A DNA stretch of 64,000 nucleotides from Parapristionchus giblindavisi (lineage: Eukaryota; Nematoda; Chromadorea; Rhabditida; Diplogasteridae), in assembly GCA_943737045.1 (NCBI GenBank), contig CALSFV010000288.1, positions 434,001-498,000 on the forward strand, given 5' to 3'. Under the pieces are notes generated by a model, which worked only from the letters and a program-made list of their open reading frames with translations, was not told the origin of the DNA and did not search any database. Positions 48,401-63,880 of this stretch are shown here, piece by piece. How positions within the stretch are numbered: position 1 is the first letter of the stretch; every line of letters starts with the position of its first letter. The position numbers and the translations under genes are program-made.

Positions 48401-50881
48401 TAAAGTACATTAGGATAAATAATTAATATTATTAAGAGACCGGCTCGGTAAGACTCGAGCATGGCCCGGACATTCGCCAAGACTTTCGATCTGGGCCTCA
48501 ATACTTTCATCATAGACACATGCCGGGGGGAGACCGATGAAAGTTATAGTGAAAATGCCCTTGGGCTCAAACCCGGCTCACATATGTTTCATAAATTAAA
48601 AAATTGAAAAATTCATAACTTTTCAATCGTGATAGCTAGGACTTTTATTTCTTTTTTTTGGTGAATAACATGTCATGCACTGTTATAAACACTCCTGAAC
48701 AATAATATCATATCGTTCTGAATATGTTTTTTCGTGATTGATTTTCAGATTCTTCTTCTTCTATCCTCGTTGAAGAGATACTGCAAGAAATGCCATAGTG
48801 TATATTGTAGCCCTGACGATTATGCACATGGTGGTCACATTCCCTTGGTCAGCCAGTTTGTCATAAGCCTCGAAAATTGCAACTGAATGTGAGATATGTG
48901 TAAATTGCAAAAATCGAAAATTAAATTTCTTGAAATTCGCAAGAGTGAGAGGTAGCTGTATTATGTCATTTTACTCGTAGTGATGCGCGTAAATAGGAAT
49001 AATATACAAATAGACTCGGACTACATTTTTAAAAAATTTAGAAAAATAATTATTTTATTTTTATTTTTTCAACTCCCACATTCAGTCGACCGTCAAGGCA
49101 AGTTGATTCATAGGGCGGATGGTGGCTGATGCATGTCCGTTTGCGAAAACAACTGCCTCGTGAAGAATCGTTGTTTCGCAGATCTAGAATTTATTTATTA
49201 AACTATCAAACTTGAAAATTTATATGTTTCTTTGATATAAATCGGTTGGAAGGTAGCGTATTGCATCCAAAGCTGTACCATTTTAATCAGTAGGAGTAAA
49301 CGCTATTGGACCACCGTCAACGTCAGGAATCGCGAACTGATTTTTTTTTCAGTCGACCCATGATTCTCAACCATGACCCTGGGTTCATGGTTGGAATGGA
49401 TGAGGTCGAAAAAATGATCATGATCTCAGACCAAATACTATGTGGCATTATATCAACAGTGAGCCATCTTTTATTTTTATGGATACCATAGTTCGAATTA
49501 CCGTAATCTAGCTACAGTATCCTATAATAATGTGGTGAGATTCTCGGAAAATTCAGGTACGTGCATTACTATTACGGTAATTCGAGTTATGGTATCCATA
49601 AAAATAAAAGTTGGCTCACTGTGGTTGAGAATCATGGGTCGACTGAAAAAAAATAGTTCGTGATTCCTGACGGTTACGGTAGTGCAGTACAGTACACTCC
49701 TACTGATAACAATGGTACAGCTTTGGTTGTCGTACGCCACCTTCCAACCGATTTATATGAAAGAAACATGTAAATTTTCAAGTTTGATGATTAAAATAAA
49801 TAAATTCGAGATCTGCGAAACGACGACTCTTCACGAGGCAGTTGTTTTCGCAAACGGACATGCATCAGCCACCATCCGCTCTATGAATCAACTTGCCTTG
49901 ACGGTCGACTGAATGTGGGAGTTGAAAAACTAAAAATAAAATAATTATTTTTCTAAATTTTTAAAAAAATGAAGTCCGAGTCTATTTGTATATTATTCCT
50001 ATGTACGCGCATCACTACGAGTAAAATGACATAATACAGCTACCTCTTACTCTGCGAATTTCAAGAAATTTAATTTTCTATTTTTTTCAATTTACACATA
50101 TCTCACATTCAGTTGCAATTTTCGAGGCTTATGACAAACTGGCTGACCAAGGGAATGTGACCACCATGTGCATAATCGTCAGAGCTACAATATAGACTAT
50201 GGCATTTCTTGCAGTATCTCTTCAACGAGGATAGAAGAAGAAAAATCTGAAAATCAGACACGAAAAAACATATTCAGAACGATATGATATTATTGTTCAG
50301 GAGTGCTTATAAGAGTGCATGACATGTTATTCACCGATAAAAAGAAATAAAAGTCCTAGCTATCACGATTGAAAAGTTATGAATTTTTAAATTATTTATT
50401 TTATGAAACATATATGAGCCGGGTTTGAGCCCAAGGGCATTTTCACCATAACTTTCATCGGTCTCCCCCCGGCATGTGTCTATGATGAAAGTATTGAGGC
50501 CCAGATCGAAAGTCTTGGCGAATGTCCGGCAGGGGGTCATAATGCTCGAGCCTTACCACGCCGGTCTCTTAACAATCAGTGATTTTTTTTGAAAATGTAT
50601 GTTCTGTGTAGGTTATTTACGTCTTCGGCTTAACAACGCCGAACTTCCAATTACCATTGATGTTCGCGTCAGACCTGTTCTCACTTGGACCCTCATTGTA
50701 AGTTCAAAGATCAAAGATCAAAGATAAAAATGATCCTCGTTTTTTCAGCTATACTATACTCCTACCCGGCACTGTGAGGAAATACATTGTCGCGACAGGG
50801 AAGGAACGAATGTGTAATATGGGCTCTCATTGTCAGCGAACATCGACTGGAATTGTTACGACAATCGTATCTGTACCTTAG
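39438..50881 (+). CDS. SRG-like seven-transmembrane chemoreceptor
   Basis: Core exons, all phase-consistent: 40146-40286, 40560-40660, 40779-40890, 41087-41160, 41333-41408, 41722-41793, 41922-41975, 45757-45822, 50612-50697, 50749-50881 (304 aa). A short upstream exon 39438-39476 (MFDMNPPNCSPFE) would bring it to 317 aa and supplies the extracellular N-terminus usual in SRG proteins. Seen: TM1 starting LLYGVPGVLGYF, the loop NSWITLR, TM3 with LLLSFDRFIVILPL, an extracellular loop with sequon DNST, TM6, TM7 with FASDLFSLGPSF, and a tail TVRKYIVATGKERM. These agree with the nematode SRG/SRV group of G-protein-coupled odorant receptors in sensory neurons. Poly(A) signal near 50963. Introns 7 and 8 of the core model are 3.8 and 4.8 kb because of giant palindromes, yet the frame is intact. 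Confidence 0.88.
40334..40432. repeat. GC-rich hairpin MITE (family J), copy 3
   Basis: GCCTAGGCCGTAACCCCGAG and GGTTACGGCGTAGGCACG arms with the outer AAGGCAAATGTAACGATGCC; left outer arm partly lost. It lies in the first core intron of the SRG-like gene. Confidence 0.8.
41183..41295. mobile_element. 113-bp hAT-like MITE with 8-bp duplication (family K)
   Basis: Ends GGCACTAGGTCGAATGAG and CTCATTCGATCTAGTGCC, flanked by GCTAATGA (41175-41182, 41296-41303). It lies in SRG intron 4, whose donor is at 41161, 22 bp to the left. Partial copies at 58176 and 62967. Confidence 0.9.
41469..41672. repeat. Two tandem family 1 hairpin MITEs
   Basis: Copy one 41469-41570 lacks much of its left core; copy two 41571-41672 has CACCCCATGC and CTGCCAGAGCGGAGAGCTTT. 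Both are in SRG intron 5. Confidence 0.7.
42096..45525. mobile_element. Giant TTAA-flanked palindrome PA2 with nested element
   Basis: Starts TTAAGAGGCATGCTCCGTAA and ends CTCTTAA, homologous to PA1 across both arms. Subtracting the nested 1452-bp palindrome and its TA duplication leaves 1976 bp, close to the 2007 bp of PA1. In SRG intron 7; non-coding. Confidence 0.88.
42952..44403. mobile_element. Tc1-like palindrome PB nested in PA2
   Basis: 1452 bp, arms meeting near 43680. Ends CAGTAGCGACGAAAAGTATT and complement sit between duplicated TA dinucleotides (42950-42951, 44404-44405), the hallmark of Tc1/mariner. PA1 has only one TA at the matching site (near 14580), so the insertion can be dated after PA2. 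No transposase. Confidence 0.9.
46964..47409 (+). CDS. Two exon-like segments inside SRG intron 8
   Basis: 46964-47038 and 47326-47409 have good acceptors, join in phase 0 and end in a stop. They encode DEPLVVYRIEGAVLAKEE and an acidic tail MEQLEEKEEDLEDR. The phase also fits splicing from SRG exon 45757-45822, so they could be an alternative 3' end of the receptor, a nested gene fragment, or chance. No homologue recognised. Confidence 0.35.
47428..47640. repeat. Palindromic MITE (family O), copy 2
   Basis: TCAAAACTTAAAGTCTACTT on the left and AAGTAGACTTTCAGTTTTGA on the right are inverted; inner copies of AAGTAGACTT repeat. Clearer than copy 1. Confidence 0.8.
48151..48222 (+). repeat. tRNA-like sequence
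   Basis: TGTAGCCTAATGGTAAGTGC (A box) and GGTTCGAGTCCTC (B box) are correctly spaced, but the anticodon arm does not fold to a seven-base loop. It probably belongs to a SINE. Confidence 0.45.
48370..48412 (+). mobile_element. Retrotransposon tail fragment (family R)
   Basis: TTTATGATGTATGATAACTA followed by AAATAACATAAATAAAG, as at the ends of the other family R fragments. Confidence 0.5.
48432..50572. mobile_element. Giant TTAA-flanked palindrome PE
   Basis: 2141 bp, starting TTAAGAGACCGGCTCGGTAA and ending CCGGTCTCTTAA. The arms meet near 49545. The central 540 bp (about 49235-49770) is homologous to PD, so PE looks like a TTAA palindrome built around or over a PD-type palindrome. In SRG intron 8. 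Confidence 0.88.
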
Positions 50882-51348
50882 ACGCATTTAGGCTGATATT
50901 TGTGACTCAATTTTTTTAATAAGAAGAACATGTTATTCAAGAGAAAGTGTACAAAAGCCGACAAATAAAACTATTAGTAAACGTTGCTTTTCATGATTGT
51001 GCAGCATTACAAATGAAAGGTGTTGAAACACGGAAATGAAGAGAAATACTAAAAAATAGCGTCAGGGCACTAGAGTATGGAAGGAGAATGCAGGGTAGAT
51101 AGAGGAATCCGATGGATATAAATGAATATAAAAGGGAAAAAAATCGACACGAGCTCAATGATAATCTCACTAAATATCAACACTTGATCCAGCGGCATAC
51201 ACGCCACTTTTATTATAGTTTCGCGCATAAAACAACGGGCCTCCCCAATTCCTTAAAGAACGAGCAGCTGGAGATTTGGGGAACACTACTTTCACGAAGA
51301 ACATGGCACGCTTTTTCAAAATGTTTATTCATCGAGTGCAAAAGTTAA

Positions 51349-51420
51349 TGGAGGTATGGGGAATCGAACCCCAGACTTCTCGCATGCAAAGCGAGCGCTC
51401 TACCCCTGAGCTATACCCCC
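51349..51420 (-). tRNA. tRNA-Ala (anticodon TGC)
   Basis: The minus strand folds as a full cloverleaf: acceptor stem GGGGGTA pairs with TACCTCC (one G-T pair), the D arm carries the A box TAGCTCAGGGG, the anticodon loop is TTTGCAT, and the T arm contains GGGGTTCGATTCCCC. Discriminator base A (51349). No intron, CCA not encoded, as expected in eukaryotes. The only convincing functional RNA gene in the window. Confidence 0.95.
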
Positions 51421-51579
51421 GATGTGAAGAGATGCTTGAGTGCGCTATCATTAGTCAGCACATCATTTCTTCTCGAGTATCCAAATTTCATCTTCACTCT
51501 TGTGTTAGTTCATGTTTTGCCATTATTTAATATTAATAATATTTATACGAGTACTACAATGATAAAAGGAAAAGTTAAA

Positions 51580-51785
51580 TATTGTCCGTATAAAATGTAC
51601 TTGCATAATTGCATTGCTACTGCTGCTAAACAGAGGAAGAACTTTCGATTAACTCCTCACTCTTTCCTCATTTCCTTCCTCGCTCTCTCTGATCTACCTA
51701 CTCTCTCTCTAAACATAGAAAATCATTGTGGCAGTGGTTGGCTACTCTCGTAACAAGTAAACAAGTGTATTTTATACTGTCAATA
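51580..51785 (-). repeat. 210-bp TIR MITE (family L), copy 3
   Basis: Reverse orientation of the copy at 24422: TATTGTCCGTATAAAATGTA to GTATTTTATACTGTCAATA. Lies 160 bp from tRNA-Ala. Confidence 0.85.
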
Positions 51786-51924
51786 ATAATGACAATTCAG
51801 ACTTAAAGCCGCTACAGTTGACCCTTTTCGAATTGTGAATCATGAAACAGAATTCAGAAAAAAATAGATAGAGATAACCCACGAAGTCCTCGCTCAATAC
51901 TTCGTCGACAATAACATGATGTTA

Positions 51925-52043
51925 TTAAAGCGTCACCTCAAACTATTTTGAAACTCTCCGCTCTGGCCACACTCTATCGCTTTCTTTGTCTATGAGAGAG
52001 TACTGCCACTGGAGAGAAAAATTAGCATGCGATTTGCATTTAA
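51925..52043. repeat. Family 1 hairpin MITE
   Basis: Starts TTAAAGCGTCACCTCA; core CTCCGCTCTGGCCACACTCT with a shortened right core. Upstream of the phosphatase gene. Confidence 0.75.
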
Positions 52044-52226
52044 TTATTCAATTAAAAACATCAAGCAATGTCATTAATTGAATAATTCGTCATCAATCAA
52101 TTTGATTGCCAGCCTTTATTTCTTCCCATTTCATTCTTTCGATCATCGCTTCTTCTTAACGGTCGACTGGTCTCTTACTGTGAGTTTTCTCCAGATTTCA
52201 CGAAGGTTTTTACATCGTGGAAGGTC

Positions 52227-52346
52227 TTAAAGGCACACCCCGAGCTAAATTCACGCTCCACTCTAACAACGTTCTCTCGTAGACAAAGCAAGCTAGAGAG
52301 CATTGCCACAGCGGATAGTTTCAAATAAGCTCGGGATGTCATTTAA
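52227..52346. repeat. Family 1 hairpin MITE, near complete
   Basis: TTAAAGGCACACCCCGAGCT on the left, AGCTCGGGATGTCATTTAA on the right: both TTAA ends survive, making this a good reference copy. The loop is inverted relative to most copies. Confidence 0.85.
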
Positions 52347-52515
52347 AGGTGGACTCCCGCGAATTTTTTCGTGAACAAACTGTGAAGACAGAAGGCTAGC
52401 AAAAGTTATTCTACATGCCGTACACAATGTATTTTATGCTAATTCAGCTTATTGATCGCTAGAATCATGCATGAGTCATTCTTGCAATCGCAGGCAAAGG
52501 CGCGCTTTTTGAAAA

Positions 52516-52594
52516 TAGGAAAGTTCGGCAATAGGAATCGAACCCGCGACTATGCGCTAGACAGTCAGAGATGTTACCACTGCGCTAAGCAACT
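52516..52594 (-). repeat. tRNA-like sequence, minus strand
   Basis: TTAGCGCAGTGGTAAC (A box) and GCGGGTTCGATTCC (B box) are intact on the minus strand, but the T stem and acceptor do not pair. SINE head or tRNA pseudogene. Confidence 0.5.
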
Positions 52595-52715
52595 GATGAG
52601 AGGGGACTCTATCTTCTTGCATATCACTTGACACTTGCATATTCGAGATGCAAGCGATTTGCATGATCATTCGCGGGTGTCTACCTTAAAGAAAATTTTT
52701 GTATCGCAGGTAATC

Positions 52716-55700
52716 ATGGGTATCGAATCAGTGATGAGGGCTGCCTACAAGGAGAAAATGTCGAAGAAGACAAAGTCAAAGTCGAAGAAAACTAAAACGA
52801 AGAGTTCGTCGAATAAGAAGGTTGATCTTTGATCTTTGATTCTTGATCTTTGGTCTTTCATCTATGAACTATGGTTTGATGATCATTGGTTTCAGGAATC
52901 AAACGACAAGACCAGGAAATGGCTTAAATCTATCATCATAAATTATATGCACTCGGATACGACAAACTTCACGTACAAGACCGAAGACTTTGTCAAATTA
53001 CTTGATATGGTATGACATGACATATGACATACGACATATGAAATGGTTTTTGATTGTATTATATGGACTTTTTGCTCATGATTTATTAAAAGAAAGTTTG
53101 TTATTTCCAGATCACTACCGTAGTCAAGAACGAACCGTCACTACTCGAAATAGAATCACCCACGTGAGAGATCAATGAACAAAGATCAAAGACCAAAGAT
53201 CAACTATCAACTTTCAGTTTCGTTTGCGGTGACATACACGGTCAGCTCACAGATCTAAAACGAGTCTTTCACATTTGTGGTTTCCCGAGTGTAAAACGCT
53301 ATCTATTTCTGGGAGATTACGTCGACAGAGGACATCATTCGATTGAGGTCAGGAGATCAAAGTACAAAGATCAAAGATCAAACTACAGGTACTATGTATA
53401 ATCATCGCTATGAAGCTGCTCTTTCCGAAGAATGTGTTCATGCTCCGTGGCAACCACGAACTCTCTCACATCAACAGGGAATACGGATTCTATGACGATA
53501 TAGAAATGAAGTTTGATCTTTGATCTTGTAGTTTGATCTTTGATCTTTAAGACACCGGCTCAGTAAGATTCGAGGGTTGTGCCAGTGACCCCGGACATCG
53601 ACCTCACCGATTTGGCCCAAAATTTTTTTGTGGATACCCCCATGGGCCCCCATCACAAAATGGGTAATCATTTGGGCTGGTTCCTTGAAACACAGATGTG
53701 GCGGGTTTTCGAATTTTGAAAACTCGATTTTCACCGAAAAAAATGGAGCGACCTAGGACCAATGTTAGTGTCGATTAATTATAAGTATAAATAGACATCA
53801 AAAACTGGCTATACGACGGTCCAGAGATCCGATCGCAAACTGATTTTTTTACCTCCTCAAAACATTCTAAAATTAATTAAAATTTTAAAACAAAAAAGTG
53901 CAGTCCAATTTTTGCCTCATCTTATAGAGCAAAAAATTCCGCGTCGAATAAGGGAAAAAAATCAAAAATCGAAGGACCCCTCTTTTGAGATAAATGGACC
54001 TGAAGTTGACCCGAAAATATTTTTGTTTTCAAACCCCCTCATGTTTGTACTCATATTGAAGAGCTCGTCGAGTAGAACAACTATTATGTTGAGCATTTTG
54101 TTTGAAACTCATGCACAAGAGAACTACATGAGTTTTATTTATTCACACGGTTGTTCACACAATTTTGAGTAAAACGAAGTAAAATATTTTTTGTGCACAA
54201 ATTGATTACGCCAATATTGTAGAACGCAAAAATCCATACTTACTTTGTTGTTTCACGAAAAAAATTGTAGACCCCCATGCTGAAAAAATGGCCTGGAAAG
54301 TGGTCTTGAAAAAAAAGTTGTCGAAACCTTGCCGTGTTAATACTCATTTTAAAGAACTCGTCGAGCACGTCATTTTTGATATTGGTCGTATTGTATGAAA
54401 GTCATTTGTTCTCAAGATACGAGCAATTGAAATGATTTGGATCAAATAAATTGTAATTCATGTATTTCTCTTGTATATGAGTTTCAGACAAAACGATCAA
54501 CTTAAAAGTTGTTCTACTCGTCGAGCTCTTCAAGTACAGACATGAGGGGGTTTGAAAACAAGAATATTTTCGGGTCAACATCAGGTCCATTTATCTCAAA
54601 AGAGGGGTCCTTCGATTTTTGATTTTTTTCCCTTATTCGACGCGGAATTTTTTGCTCTATAAGATGAGGCAAAAAATGGAATGCACTTTTTTGTTTTAAA
54701 ATTTTAATTAATTTTAGAATGTTTTGAGGAGGTAAAAAAATCAGTTTGCGATCGGTTCTGCGGACCGTCGTATAGCCCTTTTTTGTTGTCTATTTATACT
54801 TATAATTAATAGACAGTAACATTGGTCCTAGGTCGCTCCATTTTTTTCGGTGAAAATCGAGTTTTCAAAATTCGAAAACCCGCCACATCTGCGTTTCAAG
54901 GAACCAGCCCAAATGAATACCCATTTTGTGATGGGGGCCATGGGGGTATCCATAAAAAAATTTTGGGCCAAATCGGTGAGGTCGATGTCCGGCACTTCCT
55001 GGAATCTCACTGAGCCGATGTCTTAATCGTTTAGATGTGCCGAAGGCGACACCATGATGCTGTACGACAAGTTCAATGAATTCTTCTCCTACCTTCCGCT
55101 GGCTGCCGTTATATCTAAGAAGATTCTGTGTATGCACGGAGGTATTTGATCGTCGTAGTTTGATCTTTGACCTTTGTATTTTGACCTTTGATCTTAAACA
55201 GGACCATCGCCTAGTCTCCAATCTCTCGATGACCTCCGTTCCATCAAGCGTCCTATCATCAATGTGAAAGGAATGACGCAAGATCTACTCTGGTCGGATC
55301 CTCAGGTGAGATCATAGATCAAAGATCAAAGAACAAAGATCAAAGATCAAAGATTGGATCAAAGATCAAAGATTAAAGATTTGATCAAAGATCAGAGAAC
55401 AAAGATTGGATCAAAGATCCAAGATTTGATCAAAGATCACTGATCAAAGATTTCATATCAGATATTGAATGATGAATTTTTCTTAAATCATTTTTAGATA
55501 GTCTAATAGCGATAATAAGTAAAAGTGCCCGGTGTTTAGGCTCTTCTCTGACACCGATCAGAGATCAAAGATCAAAGATCAAAGATCACAGATCACATTC
55601 CAGGTTGGATGCACGGGCTGGAAGCCGAATCGTGTTCGCGGTTGCTCGTTCAACTTTGGCGAGAAAGAGGCAAAGGAGCTTCTGAAGAAGCTCGGAGTTA

Positions 55701-57416
55701 GCAAGATGATTAGGGCTCATCAGGTAAAGATACACCAGAATAAGATTAGTTGGATCACTTAAAGGCTCACCCCAAGCTAATTTTACTCTCCGCTCTGGCT
55801 ATACTCACTCGCAGACAAAGAAAGCTAGTGTATGTGGCCAGAGCGGGGAATTTCAAAGAGCATATTGTCCACTGCACAGGTCGTCCAACGTGGCTGGGAT
55901 GCATTCGCTGGCGGTGCAGTGATTACCGTATTCACTGCTTCTCGATACGAGGTATACTGTAGGACAAGGGGTCATACAAAAAGTCACAATCAATATTTCA
56001 GGATGACATCTACAACTATGGCGCAGTGATCAACATCAAAAAGAATCTTGGAATGGGCGTTATTATGGTGAGAGTGCACTAAAGATGAGATACAGACTCA
56101 CAGAGAAATAAGTGTTATCCACTGAGCATAGACCTGAAAAGTGTTATATTTGAGCTCAAAAGGTGTGATATATAACACTTTTCAGGTCTAATGCTCCGTG
56201 GATAACACTAATTTCTCTGTGTGGACAGTGATATCTTGACTCGATGACAAGTTTATCGGTTTCAGATTAAGCCAGCAGATTTCGAAAACCAGAAGAGCAT
56301 CGTTAACGATCCTCCAACAGAAGACTTTCCGCCTGAGACCAAGAAAGAAGATAACAAAGAGCAGTAAGTCACTTTGTAAAATAACAAAAATAGCAATGGA
56401 GGGCAGTGACCGGCTAGCTGGTAGCTTAGTGGTTAGAGCAATGTCCCCGAAAGGCAAAGTTCCACTCCCTCTTTGTTTCAATCTTTTTCCAACCTGCATC
56501 AACTATGTTTCTAGGCGCTGACCCAGTTATTAGTAGGGTTGAATTGCATATTTTCATTATAATGATACTGATTATATCTATTTTGTTCAGGACCAAAGTG
56601 AAGCTATCACTTACTAGAGCAATGAAGAATGCCACGGCATCGAAGAAACGTGAACATGGAGCGGATAAAGCGTACGGTCATACTTGATCTTTGATCTTTG
56701 AACTCTGAAAAGTATTTTTTGTGGAAAACCTTGAAATTTTACAGTTGATCTTTGACCAAAAATCAATTTCAGTGAAAAGGATAAGAAGGCATCAATTGCT
56801 AGAAAGAGAAAGTCTGGAAAAACTCCAGTGTAGGTTGTTTTTCTATGTCTAATTTCGCACTTTAAATGCTGATTTTGGAAACACTACAAGCGAATTTTAA
56901 TCTCTCCGGGTTGCGCACATATTTTCACATATTTTATCGAAGCTTAGCCCGATTGGACCTTCAATATATCGAAAATAGATATTGATATCATTCATTTATT
57001 TCAACTAACAGATCGAAAAAATTATAACAATTATTGTTGCATTTCTGATTCGCGGATTTGTTTGAAATTCATTTTTCAAAAATTATTTCCAGGGGAACTG
57101 CGAGAGAACACCGCGGAAAGGATGCTGAGAAGAAGAAGTAATTAGTTAATTGTCTTTTTTATTGTAAATTATTTTATATGAGTATTTGGAAATCACCCGT
57201 TTGACTTTGCATATTTTATCTTTGATCTTTGATCTCTTTTCAGCGGCTCAAAGTCTGCAGTACGGAAAGGAGAGGCGTATGTTACAATCATTAAATGTTT
57301 TTTTTTTAAATTAAATTTGATTTTTCAGTGTCGCCAAGGCTCATAAAAAGCGCAGTGAGAAGTCCAAGAGAAGAGTGGGAGTTGGCAAAACGAGAAATAG
57401 CGGAACCAAGGACTAA
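52716..57416 (+). CDS. PP1-like Ser/Thr protein phosphatase (PPP family) with Lys/Glu-rich tail
   Basis: Sixteen phase-consistent exons: 52716-52820, 52896-53009, 53111-53163, 53218-53347, 53389-53510, 55035-55141, 55202-55305, 55604-55723, 55880-55951, 56002-56067, 56266-56363, 56591-56671, 56773-56829, 57093-57137, 57244-57276, 57329-57416; 464 aa. The PPP signature is complete: GDIHG (95-99), GDYVDRG (123-129), RGNHE (154-158), MHGG (His 209) and RAHQ (282-285), so metal binding and catalysis should be retained. The toxin-sensitive SAPNYC loop of canonical PP1 reads TASRYE (304-309). A basic Lys-rich N-terminal segment (about residues 15-35) and a 130-residue Lys/Glu/Ser-rich tail flank the core; the tail may act in localisation. 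Such divergent PP1 relatives are common in nematodes, often in the male germline (known for some, not shown here). Intron 5 holds palindrome PG. Confidence 0.93.
53547..55026. mobile_element. Giant TTAA-flanked palindrome PG
   Basis: 1480 bp with arms meeting near 54290; starts TTAAGACACCGGCTCAGTAA and ends CTGAGCCGATGTCTTAA. The right edge is 9 bp from the acceptor of phosphatase exon 6 (55035), so the 3' splice signal is at the element border. Homologous to PH. Confidence 0.9.
55306..55603. repeat. (GATCAAA)n intronic satellite
   Basis: Phosphatase intron 7 consists largely of AAAGATCAAAGATC units with variants. Shorter arrays occur in introns at 52821, 53172, 53348, 53511, 55142, 56690 and 57220, and just after the stop (57425-57475). 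Confidence 0.9.
55759..55860. repeat. Family 1 hairpin MITE
   Basis: TTAAAGGCTCACCCCAAGCT left end, TGGCCAGAGCGGGGAATTTC right core; right outer arm lost. In phosphatase intron 8, 19 bp before the next exon. Confidence 0.8.
56099..56224. repeat. Hairpin MITE with CACAGAGAAAT ends (family N)
   Basis: CACAGAGAAATAAGTGTTAT faces GATAACACTAATTTCTCTGT; the inner arms AGACCTGAAAAGTGTTATAT are also paired. Almost the whole of phosphatase intron 10. Confidence 0.85.
56413..56472 (+). repeat. tRNA-like sequence
   Basis: GGTAGCTTAGTGGTTAGAGC resembles a D arm with A box; the B box is degraded (AGTTCCACTCCC). In phosphatase intron 11. Confidence 0.4.
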
Positions 57417-58359
57417 AACCATTCTTGATCTCTGCTATATGATCTTTGATCTTTGTCATATGATCTTTGATCTATTCCTCCGTCCCCTCAACTCTATGTA
57501 TGCTCAACACGAGCCATATTTGTGATAAAATAATTTGTGTGATGTAAAATTTCGTTGACACGGCTGTGAACCGGTTGATTTACACAGATCTAGAGAGTGA
57601 GAGGAGAAAGAGGAAGAGACTGTAAAAGGAAATCGAGACTATCGAACGATTATCCATTGATACATCGTGTTCGTGCACGAAACTTCACTACAACGATGGC
57701 ACAACGGTCGCTGCAGTACCTCTAACAAACCCATCTCGCCCATTCCCTCCAACTCCTTGAACAAACTAATTTACACTTTTAATTGATTCCTCGATCTTTT
57801 CATTAAAACAAATTTTCATTATCGTCTTATTCTATTTTTATCATTATGAAAATCATCATTAGTGTTTTCTTCAGTTCCTGTTTTCTTAAGTTGTCAATCG
57901 ATTTCTGACACTATCTAAGGAGGTTTCCTTGTTTATTCATCAATATATTTTGTGTGTTGATTGACTCCATCATCAACTCTCCAACACAAGGTCACGTGCC
58001 GTAAACCTTACTGATAGCATCGATCGTTACCATCTAGTATATTCTATCTTTAGTTGTTGATCGTTAGTTTCATACCTGCATATATCAAACCCATCGCACA
58101 ATCTATTCCTGTAATGTTGTCACTTTTTACTATGTTGCTCCAGATTAAGAGTAATTATATTAGTTGTCCCTGTAGTAGGTCGAATGAGAAGTGTATTTCG
58201 CAATACCAATAACAGTTTCTCTCGCTTACTTCCGGTTCTCACTCGACCTAGTGCCGCTTTTCGGATTTTTCCGCATGTTCCTTGCTCAACAACGAAAATA
58301 ATATTGATTAATTAATTTTTTTTGAGATTCGTAGTTCAGAGATCAAAGATCAAAGATCA
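57417..58359. other. Intergenic region, phosphatase to dioxygenase
   Basis: Contains a (TTTGATC)n array just after the phosphatase stop, purine-rich sequence near 57590, a partial family K hairpin at 58176-58255 (GTCGAATGAGAAG and TTCTCACTCGACCTAGTGCC) and GATCAAAGATCAA directly before the next ATG. No other gene. Confidence 0.5.

Positions 58360-63880
<5,521 letters not shown>

Noticed and set aside
55306..55603. Protein-coding repeat
   Set aside because: The 7-bp unit shifts frame each copy and sits exactly between a donor and an acceptor.
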